A DNA stretch of 38,937 bases from positions 242,957-281,893 of the forward strand of contig NZ_PYBV01000014.1 in assembly GCF_003205615.1 (NCBI RefSeq), read 5' to 3'. The DNA comes from Micromonospora arborensis (lineage in GTDB: Bacteria; Actinomycetota; Actinomycetes; Mycobacteriales; Micromonosporaceae). How positions within the stretch are numbered: position 1 is the stretch's first letter; each line of letters starts with the position of its first letter. The notes below the pieces were generated by a model that worked only from the letters and a program-made list of their open reading frames with translations, was not told where the DNA came from and searched no databases. The position numbers and the translations under genes were made by a program. Below are positions 1-8,303 of the stretch, in pieces.

Positions 1-365
1 CCGAAGTCCATCGCCACCGTCGTGGTGGTCTTGGTGGACCGGGCACCCAGGTCGTCCACGCCGATCCCGGCGCTTGTCATCTCGGCCTCGGTGGTCAGGG
101 GGGCGATCTCGGAAATCGCCCCCACGGTGGTGGTCTTCCCCACCCCGAACCCGCCGGCCACCAGGATCTTGACCGGGATCGGCGGTGCCGCCGGCTTACC
201 GACCGGCGGCGACGTCGCCCCCGTGCCGGACGGAGGCTGGTACGGCGGCGGCGGGCCGGCACGCCCGACTGCCGGCCCGGTCGCCGACGGCACGCCGTAA
301 CGGGCGGCTGCGCTGTTGCCGGCGACCCCGCCGAGCGGGGCGACCGGCCATTCAGGAGATCGCAC
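1..365 (-). CDS. cvnD: CvnD-type conservon GTP/ATP-binding protein (N-terminal part, cut by window edge)
   Basis: This is the last gene of the conservon; only about the first 121 residues are in the window. A Pro/Gly/Ala-rich leader of about 60 residues is followed by IPVKILVAGGFGVGKTT, which contains the P-loop GGFGVGKT. Next comes a SEIAPLTTEAEMTSAG segment typical of the CvnD family of small Ras/MglA-like GTPases. I chose the GTG at 365 because it gives a short overlap with the stop of the DUF742 gene (354-352); a GTG at 293 is also possible. In the family, CvnD is a peripheral GTPase that works with CvnA-C at the membrane in a system likened to eukaryotic G-protein-coupled signalling. The function is family knowledge; the P-loop is seen directly. 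Confidence 0.9.
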   Translation of the reverse strand, partial: MRSPEWPVAPLGGVAGNSAAARYGVPSATGPAVGRAGPPPPYQPPSGTGATSPPVGKPAAPPIPVKILVAGGFGVGKTTTVGAISEIAPLTTEAEMTSAGIGVDDLGARSTKTTTTVAMDF

Positions 366-834
366 GGAGTCCATCAATCACTCGCAGGATGAGGTCGGGG
401 TCGAAGGCTTCGTCGGTGTCGGTGACGTGCACGTCCAGGTGTCCGGCCGCCCGCAGGTCACCGACCAGGACCCGCGTCACGCCGAAGTGCAACCGGGCGC
501 GGGCCGAGATCTCGGCCACCGAGATCGGCTCGGCGCAGAGCGCGATGATCGCCTGGACCTCCGGTGCCAGCAGGGCACCGGGGGAGCCGGTCCACCAGCC
601 GCTGTCCGCGCGGGCGGTCACCTGCGTCTCCAGCCCGATCGCCGGGTCGGCACCCGCCACCCGCCCGGACGTGAGCACGAACGGGCGGGGCCCCGCCGGC
701 CGAGCACCGTCCGGCTCCGGCGGCGCCGGTGTCGGCACCGCGCCGTCCTCGGTCGGGGGCGCCGCGTGCAGGTACGGGCGGATCCGGACGCTGGGTTCCG
801 GGTCCGGGTCCTCGCCGGCGACGTCGGGGGTCAC
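352..834 (-). CDS. cvnC: CvnC-type DUF742 protein
   Basis: This 160-residue protein has a disordered, acidic/proline-rich N-terminal third and a DUF742 domain. Visible parts of the domain are RPFVLTSGRV, then VQAIIALCAEPISVAEISARARLHFGVTRVLVGDLRAAGHLDVH, here broken as helix-turn-helix-like segments IALCAEPISVAEISARA and LVGDLRAAGHLDV. The GTG start at 834 shares the GTGA tetranucleotide with the cvnB stop, so the two are translationally coupled. In conservons the DUF742 protein sits between the roadblock protein and the GTPase and is thought to be part of the membrane-associated complex. The length and winged-helix-like fold are usual for the family. No DNA-binding function has been shown for it, so none is claimed. 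Confidence 0.92.
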   Translation of the reverse strand: MTPDVAGEDPDPEPSVRIRPYLHAAPPTEDGAVPTPAPPEPDGARPAGPRPFVLTSGRVAGADPAIGLETQVTARADSGWWTGSPGALLAPEVQAIIALCAEPISVAEISARARLHFGVTRVLVGDLRAAGHLDVHVTDTDEAFDPDLILRVIDGLRAIS

Positions 835-1307
835 TGCTGGGCGGCGTTCTTCAACTCGACGATCAGCCGCGGGGTCAGGGCACCACCGGCCCGCCCGGCG
901 AAGAGCGTCATCTCGTACGCGACGGTGCCCAGGTTGGCCGACCGGTCGGCGACCACCCCCAGCACGGATCCGCTGCTGATCGCGCTGATCAGCAGGTAAC
1001 CGTCGGCCATGTCGACGATCACCCGGTTCAGGCCGCCGAGCGCGTACCAACTGGCCGCCCCACCGGCGAGACTGGTCATCCCGGACACCACCGCGGCCAA
1101 CCGTTCCGCGTTGGAGCGGTCCTTGATCGCCGACATGGCCATCAGCAGGCCGTCCGAGGAGACCGCGATCGCCTCCAGGACCCCGGCCGTGCCGGAGGTG
1201 AAGGAGTCCAGCAGCCAGTTGAACGTACGGGCCTCCGGGCTGAGGTCCCCGCCGGCGACGGACTGGCTCTGGTGGTCGACGTTTTCGTGCAGGAAGGGGC
1301 TGGTCAC
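831..1307 (-). CDS. cvnB: CvnB-type roadblock/LC7 domain protein
   Basis: This 158-residue protein has a roadblock/LC7 fold. A short N-terminal tail leads into FNWLLDSFTSGTAGVLEAI, the SSDGLLMAMS strand, then AERLAAVVSGMTSLAGGAA and a C-terminal beta-sheet with VIVDMADGYLLISAIS and a final RLIVELKN strand. Roadblock proteins act as dimeric regulators of small GTPases, and in conservons CvnB is the presumed partner of CvnD. The ATG at 1307 overlaps the cvnA stop by four bases (ATGA), and the gene's own stop overlaps the cvnC start. It is full length for the family and nothing looks damaged. Confidence 0.95.
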   Translation of the reverse strand: MTSPFLHENVDHQSQSVAGGDLSPEARTFNWLLDSFTSGTAGVLEAIAVSSDGLLMAMSAIKDRSNAERLAAVVSGMTSLAGGAASWYALGGLNRVIVDMADGYLLISAISSGSVLGVVADRSANLGTVAYEMTLFAGRAGGALTPRLIVELKNAAQQ

Positions 1308-3838
1308 CGTGATGATCCTTCTTCGTTCCGACGGTCTGGGCTGACTTCGCGGAGAGCACGGGCCACGCCCGCCTCGTACTCGCTGATGAGATCGCGGACC
1401 TCGGCCGGGTCACCGAGGTGCGTACTGAGGGGCTGGCAGGCCGGCACGGCAGCGAGATTCGCCCCCGGCACCCGTCGGATCAGCCGAGGCCGACCGACGG
1501 TGGCATCGGCCCGGCCGGCGCCGCTCGCCACCAGGGGACCGACGCCCCCTGGCGTGCTCGGCAGGTCGACGGTGTTCAGCTCGGCCCGGCGTACACCGGC
1601 TTGGAACGCCTCGACCAGCGCGCGGGCGGCGGCGGGGTCCGCGCCGGTCGCGTCCACCGGCCGGACCGGCGGGGTGGCAGCGTGCAGGCTGGCCCCGGGG
1701 ACCCGCTGCCGGACCCGCGGCCCGGCCGGCGAGCTCGACGGTTCCGGATCCTGGGGTGCGGGGACGGCCTGCTCCGGCTGGCCGGGGCCGAACGCGTTCC
1801 AGGAAGGGCCGGCCTCCAGGCTGCGGGTGGCCCGACTCAGCAGGTCCGAGTCGAAGCGGGCCGGCGCGGCGACGGCCGCCGGAAGGGACCGCACGCCGTG
1901 GTCGGCGTCGGGTGCCGCCGCCGTACGCCGGTTTCGTTCCGGCACCACGGCCCGGGCCACGGTCGCCCCGGGCCGTTCGGGGCGGCGCAGCACCAGTGAC
2001 GCCGGTGGGATCTCCAGGTGTGCGGTCACCCCACCGCCGACGGTGGCGGCCAGGCCCACCTCCCAGCCGTGCCGGCGGGCCAACCGGCCCACCACGAAGA
2101 GACCGAGCACCTCGGTCGGTGCGAGGTCGAGCCGTTCCCGGCGGGTGAACCGGGCGTTCTCCTCGGCCAGCCGTTGCTCGCCCATGCCGATACCGTGGTC
2201 CACCACGGTGATCCGCGCGCCCAGGCCGGACGCGTCGGCGGCCACCAGTACCCGGGTGTGCGGCGGGGAGAAGGCGGTGGCGTTCTCCATCAGCTCGGCC
2301 AGCGTCAGAATGAGGTCGCCGACCACCGCCGGCGCGGCCGAGATGCCCGCCGGCACCCGCACCTCCACCCGGGTGTAATCCTCGATCTCGCCGAGGGCCA
2401 ACCGGACCACGTCGGCCAGCGGTACCGGCGCCGTGTGCGCGTCGGCACCGGCCGAGCCGGAGAGCACCACCAGGCTGCCGGCGTTGCGCCGCAACCGGCT
2501 GGAGATGTGGTCGAGTCGGTACAGGTGCTCCAGCCGGCCCGGGTCGACCTCCTGCTGCTCCAGCCGGTCGATCAGTGCGATCTGCCGGCCGACCAGGTTC
2601 TGGGTGCGCCGCCCGACGTGGCCGAACATCTGCGCCACGTTGCGTCGTCCGGCGACCTGCCGCTCGACCAGCCGCGCAGCGGTGCTCTGCACCCGGTCGA
2701 AGGCCCGCGCCAGGTCGCCGATCTCGTCGTTGGCCCGGATGTCCACCGGCTTCAGCCGGACCGGCTGAGGGCTCTCCCCCTCGTCGTCGGTGACCCGGAC
2801 CAGCTCCGCCTCGGCGACCCGGGCGACCCGGTCCGCCGAGCGGGTGAGGCGGGTCAGCGGTCGGGCCACCGTTCGCGCGACCGCCACGCTGAGCAGCACC
2901 ACGAGCGTCAGGATCAGCGCCGCCGCGGCACCGACCAGGTACGCGGCGGTCAGCGCGCGCCGCTGCTCGGCGGTCACCTCGGTGAGCACGTCGGCGACCA
3001 GCTTCTTCTCCACGAACTGGCCGAGTCGGATCATCGTGCGGACAGCCGGGAAGAGTGCCTCCATCGGCACGTCGCGGACTGCGCTGGCCGGGTCCCGAGC
3101 ACTGGTGACCAGGAAGTCCGCACTGGTACGTGCCGCCACGGCCGCGTCGTTGAGCAGGGCCACCTTGAGCTGCTCAGGAGTGATCAGGCTGCGGAAACGC
3201 AGATTGTCCACCTGGAGGGCGGCGATGCACGCCACGTACCCGGTGGTGGTGTCCGGGCTACCGATCGCCTTGACCAGCAGGCTCAGGGTGGCACAGGCGC
3301 CCAGACCCTCGTCCACGCGGAGCAGCCCGTCGAGGGCGAGCACCTGCCGCCCCGGCAACGTGTCGGTGTCCACACCGAACATCAGCCGCAGCGACTCGAT
3401 CAACCCCACGTTGACCGGGCCGAACGCGTCCATCACCTGACCGGGGTTCGCGACCCGGGCCAGCACGGCCGTACGCAGGTCGATGAGGCTGGACACGCCG
3501 TCCAGGGCGCGGTCCACCCGGTCGGTCAGCGCGTCGCTGTCGCCAGCCCGCAGGTCGGCCACCCGGTCGTCCACGTCGGCGGCCTTGCGGATCAACTCGC
3601 TGCGTTCGACTCGACCCCCGAGCAGGAAACCGACCGAGAGGATGCGTTCCTGTTGGAGGTCCTGGACCAGGCTGCCGACCTGGCTGGCGAGTCGTACCCG
3701 GTCGGCGGTGTCGCCGGCCCGCTGTGCCGCGGCCACCCGGTCGAGCATGACGGGCACGGCCAGGCCGACCATGCTGAGCAGCGGGATCACCACGAGCAGC
3801 GCGAGCTTGCCGCGGATGCGGAGCCTACCGAGCAGCAT
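1304..3838 (-). CDS. cvnA: CvnA-type nitrate/sulfonate-sensor histidine-kinase-like protein
   Basis: This 844-residue membrane sensor begins at MLLGRLRIRGKLALLVVIPL; the start at 3838 has a GGGGAG ribosome site about seven bases upstream. The order is TM helix 1, an extracellular nitrate/sulfonate-sensing (NIT) four-helix region, TM helix 2 (VGAAAALILTLVVLLSVAVA), a HAMP domain, a dimerisation region (LYRLDHISSRLRRNAGSL) and a HATPase_c domain. The HATPase has N box ELMENATAFSPP and G box VVDHGIGMG. A long proline/alanine-rich tail follows. Open frame continues upstream to 4114, but that region belongs to the preceding gene. In conservons CvnA anchors the CvnB-C-D proteins; kinase activity is inferred from the ATPase motifs only. 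Confidence 0.93.
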   Translation of the reverse strand: MLLGRLRIRGKLALLVVIPLLSMVGLAVPVMLDRVAAAQRAGDTADRVRLASQVGSLVQDLQQERILSVGFLLGGRVERSELIRKAADVDDRVADLRAGDSDALTDRVDRALDGVSSLIDLRTAVLARVANPGQVMDAFGPVNVGLIESLRLMFGVDTDTLPGRQVLALDGLLRVDEGLGACATLSLLVKAIGSPDTTTGYVACIAALQVDNLRFRSLITPEQLKVALLNDAAVAARTSADFLVTSARDPASAVRDVPMEALFPAVRTMIRLGQFVEKKLVADVLTEVTAEQRRALTAAYLVGAAAALILTLVVLLSVAVARTVARPLTRLTRSADRVARVAEAELVRVTDDEGESPQPVRLKPVDIRANDEIGDLARAFDRVQSTAARLVERQVAGRRNVAQMFGHVGRRTQNLVGRQIALIDRLEQQEVDPGRLEHLYRLDHISSRLRRNAGSLVVLSGSAGADAHTAPVPLADVVRLALGEIEDYTRVEVRVPAGISAAPAVVGDLILTLAELMENATAFSPPHTRVLVAADASGLGARITVVDHGIGMGEQRLAEENARFTRRERLDLAPTEVLGLFVVGRLARRHGWEVGLAATVGGGVTAHLEIPPASLVLRRPERPGATVARAVVPERNRRTAAAPDADHGVRSLPAAVAAPARFDSDLLSRATRSLEAGPSWNAFGPGQPEQAVPAPQDPEPSSSPAGPRVRQRVPGASLHAATPPVRPVDATGADPAAARALVEAFQAGVRRAELNTVDLPSTPGGVGPLVASGAGRADATVGRPRLIRRVPGANLAAVPACQPLSTHLGDPAEVRDLISEYEAGVARALREVSPDRRNEEGSSR

Positions 3839-5063
3839 CGAACGCTCCCCACTGCGCGGTCTCCGGGTCACGGGCTGTGCCGACCGGTTGCAGGCCACGC
3901 GGGTCGTCGGCCGTCGGTGGCAGCCCGTGCGGATCGCCGGCCGTCGGTGGCAGCCGGCGGGATTCGCCGTCCCCCGGTTGCCACCGGTCGAGCGCCGCGG
4001 AGGTGTCGGGGCTGCCCGTGTGGGTCGCGGCCAGGGCGGCCCGGTGGCGGGCCCGCCGACCGGCGGCGAACAGCAGCGCGGCGAGCCAGCCCAGCAACAG
4101 CCCGGCGACCACACCCGCTCCGGCGGTCAGCCAGCGGTCCCGGTCGAGTTCGTCGATGCGCTCGACCAGCAGGGCGTCCAACTCGCTGAGAATGACCGGC
4201 TGAAGTTGACGGGCGGCGCGCTGCGTGTTGAGCCCCGCGGCGCTCAACTGGCGCGGGTCGACCGGACCCCTGCCGTTGGCCGGGGTGGAGTACGCGGCCA
4301 GCGCCTCCACCGAGCGCTGGTAGGTGTCCAGCGGGGTCAGCACGTTGGCACCGAGATCGGTGCTCTCCGAGCCGTCCACGGCGGAGCGCAGGTTGTCGAC
4401 GAGGTCGGTCGCAGGCCCCAGGGCGGCCACTCGCAGGCCGGTCAACTCCAGCAGGCCGCGGGGTTGCTCGGCGGCCGGCCGACGGGAGACCAGGGTGCCC
4501 AGATCGGCGAGCCGGCCGGCGGCCACCACCGCCTCGGGCAGATCCTGGCCGGCGCTGTCCTGGAGGAAGAACGAGTCGGCGGCAGGGTCGCGGACCAGCC
4601 CGGAGCTCTCTCGGACCTTCCGGTGCAGGGCCAGCAGCAGGTCGGACACCTCGCTGTACGCCGTGTAGGCGGACTCCGGATCGGTGGCGCTGCGACCACG
4701 CAGCGCCTCCAGCCTGGCGCGTACCCCGGCCCAGCGTTCCTGGCTGAGCAGCTCGACGCCGATGTGCGCGTCCACCGCTGCGGCCTCCTCGACCGCCCGG
4801 TTCAGTGCTTCCCCGGAGACGGGGCGACCGTTGATCGCAGCGGTCTGGGCCTCCACCAGGGCGTCGGTTACCGAGCCCAGAGCGCTGAGGTACTGCACGC
4901 CCAGCCGTTCCCGGACGGCCAGGTCCCGGTCGTCGGTGGTCTGCCGCCAGGTGGTCGTGAGGAGCAGACCCACCGGTGCCAGTAACGCCCCGATGAGCAG
5001 GAGCGGCAGCAGCCGGCCCAGCGTGGACGGCCGTCGACGGGCCCGTGGCGCGGGGACTGTCAT
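3825..5063 (-). CDS. Two-TM extracellular sensor protein, first gene of the conservon operon
   Basis: This 412-residue protein has a TM helix near residues 20-42 (LLPLLLIGALLAPVGLLLT), an all-helical extracellular region of about 280 residues, a second TM helix (LTAGAGVVAGLLLGWLAALL) and a short cytoplasmic tail. The extracellular part contains RDPAADSFFLQDS, which resembles the four-helix sensor domains with a DPxxDSYYLMD motif found in some kinases and chemoreceptors. There is no HAMP, kinase or other output domain. The ATG at 5063 has a strong GGAGGAG site, and the stop overlaps the cvnA start by 14 bases. I infer that it is an accessory receptor for the CvnA complex. The tail carries a near-repeat of ten residues (RLPPTAGDPH, GLPPTADDPR). 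Confidence 0.85.
   Translation of the reverse strand: MTVPAPRARRRPSTLGRLLPLLLIGALLAPVGLLLTTTWRQTTDDRDLAVRERLGVQYLSALGSVTDALVEAQTAAINGRPVSGEALNRAVEEAAAVDAHIGVELLSQERWAGVRARLEALRGRSATDPESAYTAYSEVSDLLLALHRKVRESSGLVRDPAADSFFLQDSAGQDLPEAVVAAGRLADLGTLVSRRPAAEQPRGLLELTGLRVAALGPATDLVDNLRSAVDGSESTDLGANVLTPLDTYQRSVEALAAYSTPANGRGPVDPRQLSAAGLNTQRAARQLQPVILSELDALLVERIDELDRDRWLTAGAGVVAGLLLGWLAALLFAAGRRARHRAALAATHTGSPDTSAALDRWQPGDGESRRLPPTAGDPHGLPPTADDPRGLQPVGTARDPETAQWGAFDAAR
3896..3957. repeat. 30-bp direct repeat inside the sensor gene tail
   Basis: Two imperfect copies of a 30-bp unit sharing GGCCGTCGGTGGCAGCC encode the repeated ten-residue segment in the cytoplasmic tail of the sensor protein. The unit keeps the reading frame, so copy number can change without a frameshift. 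Confidence 0.7.
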
Positions 5064-5438
5064 GTGTTGTGTCTCCTCCGGCGTGGGGCGCGGATCGGCG
5101 CGGTGTCGGGTTAGCCGACAAGTCCCGTGCACCGGACCGGAAAACTAACCGACCCCCTCGCGGGTCAGACCCAGGTCGACGAGTCAGGTTCGCGTCAGTT
5201 CGAGCGATGTCGCCATTTGTCCGCGTTTCCGGCAGGCTCGGTCTGATTGGCGGGTGTGACATGGAGGGATCGAGGTGGATATCCGTGGAAGATCGGAATT
5301 CACGGGATCCGAACTCAACTCACTGGGCCGCGTCGGACAAGACTCGCTCGCACCCACCCGGACACCGATCGGGGCAACCGGACGAACGTACGGCGGATCT
5401 CAGCCAACGCTCAGGCTGCGGGCCGTACCGTGTGCCGA
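5064..5438. other. Divergent intergenic region between the conservon and the hydrolase-ABC gene
   Basis: This 375-bp stretch separates the minus-strand conservon from the plus-strand hydrolase gene. On the minus side there is a strong ribosome site and a spaced dyad, GGTTAG at 5109-5114 with CTAACC at 5145-5150, in the likely conservon promoter zone. On the plus side TACCGT at 5426-5431 lies seven bases before the ATG at 5439, consistent with a leaderless transcript. Open frame runs upstream from 5439 to 5247, but the encoded arginine-rich stretch has no recognisable domain and I see no coding gene here. Confidence 0.5.
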
Positions 5439-8303
5439 ATGACATCGCCGTCGCCGGCCGCGTGGATCCGGCGTGCCCTACCCACCCGCCGCCGCGCGAT
5501 CGCCGCAGGGGTGGTCGTCGTGCTGTTGGCCGCCGCCGTGACCTGGGCGGTGTGGCCCCAGGGCTCCGGCGTACGCAGCGAGAGCGCGATGCTCACCGTC
5601 CGCTCCGGACCGTCCGACGACCAGCCGGTGGACCTGGACACGACCTTCTACCTGCCCGACGACGCATCGTCGGATCGGAAGGTGCCGGCGGTCCTGTTGG
5701 CACACGGGTTCGGCGGCACGAAGGAGTCGGTGCGTTCCGACGCGGAGGAGTTCGCCGGGCGCGGCTACGCGGTACTCACCTGGACCGCGCGGGGCTTCGG
5801 CCGCAGCGGCGGCGAGATCCACCTGGACAGCCCCGACTACGAGGTCCGCGACGCGGCTCGGCTGCTGGACTGGTTGGCCGCCCGACCGGAAATCCGCACC
5901 GACGCCGCCGGTGACCCGAAGGTCGGTGTGGTCGGCGGCTCGTACGGCGGCGGGTTGGCACTGTTGCTGGCCGCGCAGGACCGTCGGGTCGACGCGATCG
6001 TCCCCATGATCACCTGGAACGACCTGTCCCGCGCGTTCCTGCCGGAGAGCACCGGCGGGGCACCGACCGAGGGCGTGTTCAAGAAGGGCTGGGCCGGCCT
6101 CTTCTTCGGCGGAGGCGGCAACGTGGGCAGCGGCCCGGCCGGCCTCTCCGGCGGGACCGCCGCCCAGCCACAGGGCGCACCGGCGTCGGCCGGCCCGCCC
6201 AGTCCGGGGCCGGGCGCCGGCCCGGGCACCGGTCCCGGTGGCGCCCCGGCCGGTGCCGCCGACCCGTCCTGCGGACGGTTCGCCGCCGACGTGTGCGCCG
6301 CGTACCTGCGGATCGCCACCACCGGCCGCGCCGACCAGTCCGCCGTGGACCTGCTGCGCCGTTCCAGCCCGGCGGGCGTACTCGATCGGATCAAGGCACC
6401 GACCCTGCTGGTGCAGGGTGAGGCGGACACGCTCTTCCCCCTCGGCGAGGCCGACGCGAACGCGAAGGGCATCGCTGCCACCGGCACCCCGGTACGGGTC
6501 GCCTGGTTCACCGGCGGGCACGACGGCGGCGAAGGCCCCCGCTCCGACTCCGACCGGGTGAAGTTCCTGACCGTCCAGTGGCTCGACCACTACGTCAAGG
6601 GCGAGGGCGACGCGCCCGGCGACGACTTCACCTGGTCGCGGATCGCCGGCTTCGACGCGCTCGACCGGGGTCTGGTCGCCACCGGCTTCCGCCGGGCCGA
6701 CTACCCGGGTCTCACCGGCAACGCCCGCCACGACGTCACGGTCGCCGGCCCCGCCCAGCCGATCGCGAACCCACCGAACGGCAACCCGGCCGCGATCTCC
6801 TCGATCCCGTTCGCCGGTGGGCTCACCTCCCTGCTGGACGGCGTGGCCGGTGACGTGCCCGGCCAGCACGCCCGGTTCGAGTCGGCACCGCTGACCGATG
6901 CGGTCGACGTGGCCGGTGCGCCCACCGTCACCCTGCGGGCCGCGTCGCCGACCGGCGAGGCGGTGCTCTTCGTCAAGCTCTACGACGTCGACCCGGACGG
7001 CGCGGCCACCCTGCCGAACGGGCTGGTCGCCCCGGTCCGACTCACCGGCCTGCCGCAGCGGGTGCAGGACGCCCGCCCGGTCACCGTGACGCTGCCCGGG
7101 ATCGTCCGCCGGGTGGAGGCGGGGCACCGGCTGCGCCTGGTGGTGGCCACCTCCGACCAGGCGTACACCACGCCCGCCGAACCGACCGTCTACACGGTGG
7201 CGGCGGACGGCGCGGTCACCCTGCCCACGGTCAGCGGCGAGCCGATCCCCACCGCCGCGACGATCTGGCGCTGGGTGCTCGCCGGCCTGCTCGCCGCCAT
7301 CGCGATCGGGCTCGTCGTGGTCGTCGCCGTGGTCCGCCGCCGGCACCGTCGCCAGGACCGGTCGGTGCATCCGGAGTACGCGGACACCCCGCTGGCCGTG
7401 CGCTCACTTCGCAAGGAGTACGCGGACGGCTTCGTGGCGGTGTCGAACGTGGACTTCGAGGTGCACCCTGGTCAGGTGGTGGGTCTGCTCGGGCCCAACG
7501 GTGCCGGCAAGACCACCACCCTGCGGGTGCTGATGGGGCTGACCCAGCCGACCGCCGGGGAGATCTACGTCTTCGGTCGCCGGCTGGTGCCCGGCTCGCC
7601 GGTGCTGTCCCGGATCGGGGCGCTCGTGGAGGGGCCGGGCTTCCTGCCGCACCTGTCCGGTCTGGACAACCTGAAGGCGTACTGGCAGGCCACCGGGCGA
7701 CCGGCCGAGGACGCGCACTTCGACGCGGCGCTGGAGATCGCCGGGCTGGGCGACTCGGTACACCGCAGGATCAAGAACTACAGCCACGGGATGCGCCAGC
7801 GCCTCGCCATCGCCCAGGCCATGCTCGGCCTCCCCGAACTGTTGGTGCTGGACGAGCCGACCGACGGGCTCGACCCGCCACAGATCGCCGAGATGCGCCG
7901 GGTCCTCCAGCGGTACGCCACCGACGGTCGGGCGGTGCTGGTCTCCAGCCACCTTCTCGCCGAGGTGGAACAGACCTGCACGCACGCGGTGGTGGTGAAC
8001 AAGGGCCGGATCGTGGCGTCCGGGCCGGTGGAGGAGATCGTCGGCGAGTCGCCGAGTGTGCTCTTCGACGTCAGCGACCCGGTGGCGGCGCGGGCGGTCC
8101 TGGACCGACTGCACGGGGTCCGCGTGTTGCCGGAGAGCGACGGCCAGTTGGTGGTCGACACCAACGGCACGGCCCGCAGCGAGGTGGTGGCCGAGCTGGT
8201 GCGCGCCGGCATCGGAGTGGACCGGGTGGTGCCCCGGCGGCGCCTGGAGGACGCGTTCCTCGCCCTGGTGGGCGAGAACTCTCGGGGAAGCGGTGACCGG
8301 TGA
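5439..8303 (+). CDS. Membrane alpha/beta hydrolase (CocE/S15-like) fused to ABC transporter ATPase
   Basis: This 954-residue protein joins two enzymes. A TM helix at about 20-40 leads to an extracellular alpha/beta hydrolase with nucleophile motif GGSYGG (Ser168), acid in GEADTLFP (Asp330) and GGHDGG (His361). A Gly/Pro-rich insert lies near 223-275. A beta-sandwich like the C-terminal domain of X-Pro dipeptidyl-peptidases follows, then TM helix 2 at about 608-630. The rest is a cytoplasmic ABC ATPase with Walker A GPNGAGKTT (about 685), signature YSHGMRQRL (about 782) and Walker B LLVLDEPTDGLDP. The topology is self-consistent: hydrolase outside, ATPase inside. I chose the ATG at 5439 because the protein then begins just before TM1. 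The stop overlaps the permease start (TGATG). Substrate is unknown. Confidence 0.9.
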   Translation: MTSPSPAAWIRRALPTRRRAIAAGVVVVLLAAAVTWAVWPQGSGVRSESAMLTVRSGPSDDQPVDLDTTFYLPDDASSDRKVPAVLLAHGFGGTKESVRSDAEEFAGRGYAVLTWTARGFGRSGGEIHLDSPDYEVRDAARLLDWLAARPEIRTDAAGDPKVGVVGGSYGGGLALLLAAQDRRVDAIVPMITWNDLSRAFLPESTGGAPTEGVFKKGWAGLFFGGGGNVGSGPAGLSGGTAAQPQGAPASAGPPSPGPGAGPGTGPGGAPAGAADPSCGRFAADVCAAYLRIATTGRADQSAVDLLRRSSPAGVLDRIKAPTLLVQGEADTLFPLGEADANAKGIAATGTPVRVAWFTGGHDGGEGPRSDSDRVKFLTVQWLDHYVKGEGDAPGDDFTWSRIAGFDALDRGLVATGFRRADYPGLTGNARHDVTVAGPAQPIANPPNGNPAAISSIPFAGGLTSLLDGVAGDVPGQHARFESAPLTDAVDVAGAPTVTLRAASPTGEAVLFVKLYDVDPDGAATLPNGLVAPVRLTGLPQRVQDARPVTVTLPGIVRRVEAGHRLRLVVATSDQAYTTPAEPTVYTVAADGAVTLPTVSGEPIPTAATIWRWVLAGLLAAIAIGLVVVVAVVRRRHRRQDRSVHPEYADTPLAVRSLRKEYADGFVAVSNVDFEVHPGQVVGLLGPNGAGKTTTLRVLMGLTQPTAGEIYVFGRRLVPGSPVLSRIGALVEGPGFLPHLSGLDNLKAYWQATGRPAEDAHFDAALEIAGLGDSVHRRIKNYSHGMRQRLAIAQAMLGLPELLVLDEPTDGLDPPQIAEMRRVLQRYATDGRAVLVSSHLLAEVEQTCTHAVVVNKGRIVASGPVEEIVGESPSVLFDVSDPVAARAVLDRLHGVRVLPESDGQLVVDTNGTARSEVVAELVRAGIGVDRVVPRRRLEDAFLALVGENSRGSGDR

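Noticed and set aside
2018..4189. Long plus-strand open frame opposite cvnA
   Set aside because: It is the antisense shadow of cvnA; the protein is arginine/glycine/histidine-rich low complexity with no domain.
5247..5438. N-terminal extension of the hydrolase-ABC protein
   Set aside because: The extra 64 residues are arginine-rich without a domain, and a start at 5439 lies just before the first TM helix.
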